This document shows, piece after piece, positions 59,773-64,000 of a stretch of 64,000 bases of DNA (position 1 is the first letter of the stretch; each line of letters starts with the position of its first letter). The DNA lies in assembly GCA_029817715.1 (NCBI GenBank), contig JARUPY010000387.1, forward strand, positions 6,324,001 through 6,388,000. The letters are read 5' to 3'. The DNA comes from Melastoma dodecandrum (lineage: Eukaryota > Streptophyta > Magnoliopsida > Myrtales > Melastomataceae). The notes under the pieces are model-generated. The model did no database searches and was not told the origin of the DNA. It saw only the letters and a list, made by a program, of their open reading frames with translations. The translations under genes and the position numbers were made by a program.

Positions 59773-59872
59773 ATTTATTTTAAAATCTATTAAAGGGCAT
59801 TTTGGTCAATTTAAAGGTTTTTCCTCCTTTTCTTTTCTATTCTTATCATTTCCGATGATTTCAAACACTGTC
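59773..59872 (-). repeat. Right terminal inverted repeat of Harbinger
   Basis: Reverse complement starts GACAGTGTTTGAAATCATCG and is followed outward by TAA then GGGAAG. Paired with 42897-42996. Confidence 0.9.
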
Positions 59873-59875
59873 TAA

Positions 59876-60679
59876 GGGAAGTAAGCCAGCCAGGCCGAAT
59901 CCCGAGGAACGGCCAATAAAAGGTGGGAAGGCCGGATTAAGAGTATTGGGTAGGCCGGATAATGGAAAGGAAGAAGAATGATAAGGAAGCCCGACCCGGA
60001 TTCTCTCCAAGACCCATGAGAAATGGGGGTTTTGACCAAAGTCAATGAAGCCCAATAAATTGATTTTTACCACCTCATTTGATAAGATCAAATTGAATTA
60101 GGAAAATAAAAAGGGACCTGTTAAGGAAGGAGATATTCATTCCGACCCCACTCCATTACCTTCGGACAAAAGATAGGAGAGAGGAAGAAGGGAGAGCACG
60201 GACAAGTGGAGAAGAGGGAAAGCAAAGATTAGGTAAGGTGAAACGATAGGGAAAAGAGGTAGGTAAAATAAAATGTATGGGTGGTATACTCGAATTGGTA
60301 TAGATCCTCTTTCCTTCTCTCCGCTTTTATCTTAATTCTTTGGCCATAAATCCTCTTAGTGTAATATCGTTATATACTTGATTGGCATTGTCTCGAAACG
60401 CGAGTTGGGGTGTGATCATGACATGCGGCCCCAGCTTAGTCTGGAGAGGGGATGACTATGGGTGACGTGCGTATAAAATGCTGGTGGCAGTGTACGTGTG
60501 TAATACCTGTTCATGATTTATGTGGACCGGACATTAAGAGGAAAGATTAGCCACAAACCTATGATTGGATAAACATATCGGTGGCTTGAGTATGTGTCTA
60601 GAAGGGTTGAGACTCATGGTACGGATATCCTTGTTGTTACTCATGGGTCTCTTTATGTCGTGGTTCGCTTGATGACATA
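59876..60679 (+). other. Right part of element D 5' LTR and leader
   Basis: 59876 to about 60230 aligns with 62165-62556 of the 3' LTR (GGAAGGCCGGATTAAGAGTA, ATGATAAGGAAGCCCGACCC, GGGGTTTTGACCAAAGTCAA). The rest (60231-60679) is unmatched and is probably LTR end plus untranslated leader. No primer-binding site could be fixed. Confidence 0.55.
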
Positions 60680-61212
60680 ATTGTGACAGGGTATGGTCAG
60701 ACGCGGCAAGAGAATGGACGGATCCGGTAGCTCTGGAAGTGGGGATACTCTGATAAAGCGAATGACTGCCAAGGAGTAACGAGCTTTGTTTAGCCCGCCT
60801 GCACTGCGTATGGCCAAGGACTTCGAGCAGATTCTCTGGCCGACTGAAAAATAGGAGTTGATGAGCTATGCCCAGGGTGGGCGGAGATGTCTTGGAGCTG
60901 GCTGGAGTGTACGGTTATATGGAAAACGTGGAAGAGCCGCCTGTAGTTGCAGGGAGTGTTGTGCGGGCTCAGAGCGAGAGCGGCGCGTCACCTCCTCCAC
61001 CACTGGGAAATGCTCGGGAGCCTCACCTGACTGAGGGAGACGCCGAACTAGGAGACAGATAATGATGATCAGACCTCCGCTCTGCTTTGGTTGTGGGCTA
61101 TACCATTCGGACGAGGATCCTTGTACCCGACATCGGATCACCTGCCATAGGTGTGGACTGCCTGGCCACTCCAGCTGGTATTGCTGGGAGGGCTATCCGA
61201 GATGGAGGTGAC
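60680..61212 (+). pseudogene. Element D gag relic with zinc knuckle
   Basis: Near 61080-61180 the plus strand reads CFGCGLYHSDEDPC (irregular CX2CX3HX5C) then CHRCGLPGHSSWYC, a perfect CX2CX4HX4C knuckle, preceded by RPP as in many gypsy gags. Upstream (60690-60860) the frame MVRRGKRMDGSGSSGSGD continues with stops. The capsid domain itself is not recognisable, so this is a truncated relic. Confidence 0.65.
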
Positions 61213-61732
61213 TCGAGACGGGATCGGAGAAGGAGACGTTTAACAAAGGAACATTTTTTGATAAATTGTAGGTGGTGCATAAGCATGTATATAGATTAGG
61301 CTAACCGGGTAGGGACAAGCCGTGCCGGTATAAGTAGACCGGCTGGGATTTGGGAGATGAGCTAACTAAACCCCGACCACTTTTTGGAAGGTAACAGGGG
61401 TAGACGCCCTTCGTGATTTAGGTAATAGGAGGACTGTACAGGTAAATATGAAAGGTAACCGGATCGGGACCTAAACGGGCGAACAATCTGTTTTATCTTT
61501 TTGAAGTAAGTTGCTCTAGTAAGGACGGCCATGTATACGACAATGGGAACTCTCGTGGCCAGTACGCCTTAAGGGAGGAATTACGTGATAATTAAAGAAG
61601 CATTAGGAGGATCAAATATCAAGTACGAGTGCTGATTGAGGTAATTGGTAGGGGACGTGTCGTAGTTAAGTCAGAACAAGAGTAATGGTAACGACAAATT
61701 CCAGGGACGAAATCCCCTTAAGAGGGTAGGAT

Positions 61733-62556
61733 TAACAATACAGCTTTTTACTAAATTACGATCGCATAAACATGATGTGGGGTGTGTCGTGACATAGAGG
61801 GATGGGAGAGTCAAGTAGTATGAATGTAAATCGGAAATGAATCACGTCGAGATAATTTATGTGATTGGGACACAAAACCTAGAGACTGATGGATATAACC
61901 ATTAGAAGAGTACGGACGGCTTATCTAAGAAATGATCGGCCACCACAAAGAAGTAGACAACTACCTAAGGAACTTGAAGGAGAGGAAGACATACATAGAA
62001 TTTCGAAGGGAGAGTCAAAGACGAATAATTAAGCAAGTGGTCCAGAAATAAATAGGAGGCTGAAGCTAGAATGAGTAGCGTTACCAAAGCAAGGTGGGAC
62101 GGAATGTAGACAAAGACAACCAAGAATGGTAAAGGAGGAATATGAGCAGGAAAACACTAAGACTTCAAGGACAACAAGAAAATGGGGGAAGGCCGCATTA
62201 GGAGTATGGGGCGGGCCGGGTAATGGGAAGGAAAAGGCATGATAAGGAAGCCTGACCCGGAGTCTCTCCAAGGCCCATGAAAAATGGGGGTTTTGACCAA
62301 AATAAATGAACCCCGATAAATTGATTTTTACCAAGGCCACTCGGGCACCAAGTGTTAACGAGTAAGGAATGTGGTGGAAAATTGGCCACCTCACCCGATA
62401 AGACCTAATTGATTAAAAATAAAATAAAAATTAGGAAAATAAAAGGGAACCGATGGGGAAAGAGATATTCATTCGACCCCACTCCATTGCCTTTGGACTC
62501 AAATAGCATAGAGGAAGAAGGAAGAGCACGGAGAAGGGGAGAAGAGGGAAAGCGAA
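61733..62556 (+). repeat. 3' LTR of element D, with an uninterrupted insertion site
   Basis: Preceded by AATCCCCTTAAGAGGGTAGG (61711-61730). At 62155-62163 it reads CACTAAGAC, containing one TAA. The 5' copy has TAA, Harbinger, TAA at the aligned place, so this LTR preserves the empty site. After 62556 it no longer matches the 5' copy. Confidence 0.75.
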
Positions 62557-63643
62557 GGACATCCTCGGACTTGAAGGCGGCGACTGCGAGGGGAGGCACA
62601 AAAGTGGCTTGCTTGATGATCAAGGTAGCCTCAAGGTACGTTCCACCTGTGACTTCGAACCTCTTTTTAACATGTTTGAGTGAAATGTGGTGACTGTGGA
62701 GGAACGAACTTGTAATGGTTGTGGATGAACACCTTGTGATGGTTGCGAATGAACAAACACGGGGTTAGAGTGATGGTCGTGGTTAACGATCAGGATTATG
62801 GGTTTAGGGTTTTGGTCGGCCAGGGCGAGACTAGTAAATCAAAAGCAAGTAGAACGGGGGCCAAGTAAGAAGGGAGTTTTATTCTCCACTTAAGAGTGAA
62901 TCAACCCAAAGAAGAGGGGGCAGAGTGAAAGGAACCGGGGCAAAAAGGGGCGTCAAATAATCTCCTTTGTGAATTTGTACAAGGGAGAGACATACCTAAT
63001 ATTGTCTCATGCGAGGTAGACATTAACCTTGGAAAAATAATAGTAAGGCTAATATCCTAAAAGAATGACACAAGGGTAATTGCTTCCGTAATACCGAAAC
63101 TTAAACCTATAACTAAGGATATCGGGAAGGATGATAAGAATCGATACTTTTAAAGAGAAAACCGGGGAGTGAGAATAAAGGGGGGACTCGGGTATTGTGG
63201 GCAACTAGGTGCTTAGGGTACGACACCTTAAGGGAAACGAGATAAATGGTGGGACCCATCCTCCCGTCACTTTAACGAAGCGGAGTAAGGGAGGATGAAA
63301 TGGGACAAGCTATAATATAAAAAGGAATCAAAGTGGAGTACATTAATTACTCTAAACCGAGGATGGGAATAAGGATGTCCAAGTATAATGTGCAAACGAC
63401 TTAATCGTATGACTCTGGTATTGCCACGAATGGGTTATTTGCCGAGTTGTCATGGAATAATAAGACATACCGAGAGACAAAAAGGGTGACGGCATGGAGA
63501 AGAGTGGAACTAGGTCGAACTCCTTGAATGTGGAACGACAAGTAAGGTCCCTCAACGGATAGTGAGGTGTAGATACCCCAAATTCTCCAACATTCCAGTC
63601 GAGATAAATCGAAATGGGTGACTGGGAGTACCGCTGTTTGAGT
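62557..63643. other. Unassigned stretch before the pectin acetylesterase fragment
   Basis: No gene is recognised. A short open frame (62562-62670, DILGLEGGDCEGRHKSG) could be the rest of element D's LTR or another retrotransposon leader. From 63235 the DNA could be intronic for the downstream exon, but upstream pectin acetylesterase exons were not found. Confidence 0.4.
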
Positions 63644-63652
63644 TGCTTCACA

Positions 63653-64000
63653 GGTGGAGGATGGTGCAACAACGTCACTACTTGTCTCGCACAGGGGGAC
63701 ACCCAATTAGACTCTTCAAAGAATAGGGCAACGGAGCTCGTCTTTTCGAGGATACTGAGCAACGTACAAAGTTTCAACCTGTATTTTTATGACTGGAACA
63801 TAATCAAAGTTAGATATTGTGATGAGTCTTCATTCACCAGAGGTGCGGAAACTGTCAATCTAGCAACGAAACTTCATTTCCGAGGAGGACGGATTTTCAT
63901 CGCCATCGTTGAGGACCTACTTACAAAAGGAATGGAGCACGCTCGAAATGCAATTCTTTCTATTTGTTCGGCTGGTGGACTGACGGCCATCGTGAACTGT
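63653..64000 (+). pseudogene. Pectin acetylesterase (PAE family) fragment, runs off the window
   Basis: One open frame reads GGGWCNNVTTCLAQGDTQ, SSKNRATELVFSRILSN, FYDWNIIKVRYCDESSF, LATKLHFRGGRIF, EDLLTKGMEHARNAIL and ICSAGGLTAIVNC. This is the N-terminal to nucleophile region of plant pectin acetylesterases (PF03283), cell-wall enzymes that deacetylate pectin. The left border fits a splice acceptor (TTGCTTCACAG|G, 63652). Conserved glycines are replaced (family FSGILSN is FSR, YCDGSSFTG is YCDESSFTR, GCSAGG is ICSAGG), although the nucleophile Ser remains. No introns interrupt 348 bp. I favour a decaying copy; a diverged functional gene continuing beyond 64000 is possible. Confidence 0.75.

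Larger units (their letters stand above)
42894..59875 (-). mobile_element. PIF/Harbinger DNA transposon, split by element B
   Basis: TAA target duplications (42894-42896, 59873-59875) flank inverted ends of about 100 bp (42897-42996 and 59773-59872). These start GGCAGTGCTTGAAATCATCG versus GACAGTGTTTGAAATCATCG and share TTAAATTGACCAAAATGCCC. Removing element B and its duplicated 5 bp leaves 3967 bp, a normal autonomous length. Both standard genes are present on the minus strand: a DDE transposase and a Myb/SANT-like ORF1. Each has at least one nonsense codon, so this copy is probably dead but recently so. Confidence 0.95.
42470..62556 (+). mobile_element. Old gypsy element D, host of the nested insertions
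   Basis: Two LTR copies are visible. The 5' copy is split by a Harbinger element (42470-42896 and 59873 to about 60230+). The 3' copy is 61733 to about 62556. They align over most of their length (AACAAT..AGCTTTTTACTAAATTA; TAGACAACTACCTAAGGAAC; GTTTTGACCAAA; TTGATTTTTACCA; GAGATATTCATTC) with many differences and indels. The short internal region keeps a gag zinc-knuckle relic and a 3' end reading CCAGGGACGAAATCCCC then AAGAGGGTAGGA, the usual gypsy (Tekay-like) PPT context. Pol is missing. LTR 3' ends could not be fixed because the copies diverge after 60230/62556. Confidence 0.75.

Noticed and set aside
1..64000. CRISPR arrays, bacterial operons, phage or defence systems
   Set aside because: The content is plant nuclear DNA; tandem arrays seen are LTR minisatellites or coding repeats without spacer structure.

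Overview
This window is nuclear DNA from a flowering plant, almost certainly a eudicot. It holds one clearly functional-looking host gene, an HD-Zip I homeobox transcription factor at 37961-39059 (+), and one host-gene fragment, a pectin acetylesterase-like exon at the right edge. Nearly everything else is transposable elements in several age layers: Ty3/gypsy, Ty1/copia and PIF/Harbinger. Introns are short, TATA boxes and splice sites look plant-like, and no bacterial-style gene organisation is present. The species cannot be fixed from the sequence.

Layout. 1-2310: decayed copia pol. 3808-5876: a gutted gypsy element (C) with two LTR-like ends and a primer-binding site. 6.6 and 10.1-11.3 kb: copia gag relics, the second on the minus strand and reaching into protease. 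11.3-15.9 kb: no gene recognised. 15890-29600 (+): a complete Tat-lineage gypsy element (A1) with 820-bp LTRs and a perfect 5-bp target duplication (GACCA). Its pol has two RNase H domains, and an antisense gene with a plant mobile domain (PMD) lies between integrase and the 3' LTR. 29658-36041 (-): a second, older and truncated relative (A2), tail-to-tail with A1. It lacks the antisense gene and has a 1.6-kb LTR swollen by a minisatellite.

37.9-39.1 kb: the HD-Zip I gene has three exons. An in-frame 20-codon upstream ORF ends one base before the first main ATG.

42.5-62.6 kb is a three-level nest. An old gypsy element (D, mostly LTR plus a gag zinc-knuckle relic) was entered in its 5' LTR by a PIF/Harbinger DNA transposon (42897-59872; TAA target duplication, about 100-bp inverted ends). 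The Harbinger's Myb/SANT-type ORF1 was then split by a very young Tat-lineage gypsy element (B, 44331-57334) whose two 986-bp LTRs differ at only 3 positions by eye. B carries gag-protease, RT-RNaseH-aRNaseH and integrase on the plus strand. On the minus strand it carries a spliced six-exon PMD gene with its own TATA box. All of these reading frames have a few lesions, so B probably moves in trans if it moves at all.

Points most worth following up: the spliced antisense PMD gene in a young retrotransposon; the same frame offsets (pol +1 to gag-PR, integrase -1 to RNase H) in two gypsy families; the HD-Zip upstream ORF; and the intron-less, glycine-depleted pectin acetylesterase fragment at the right edge.
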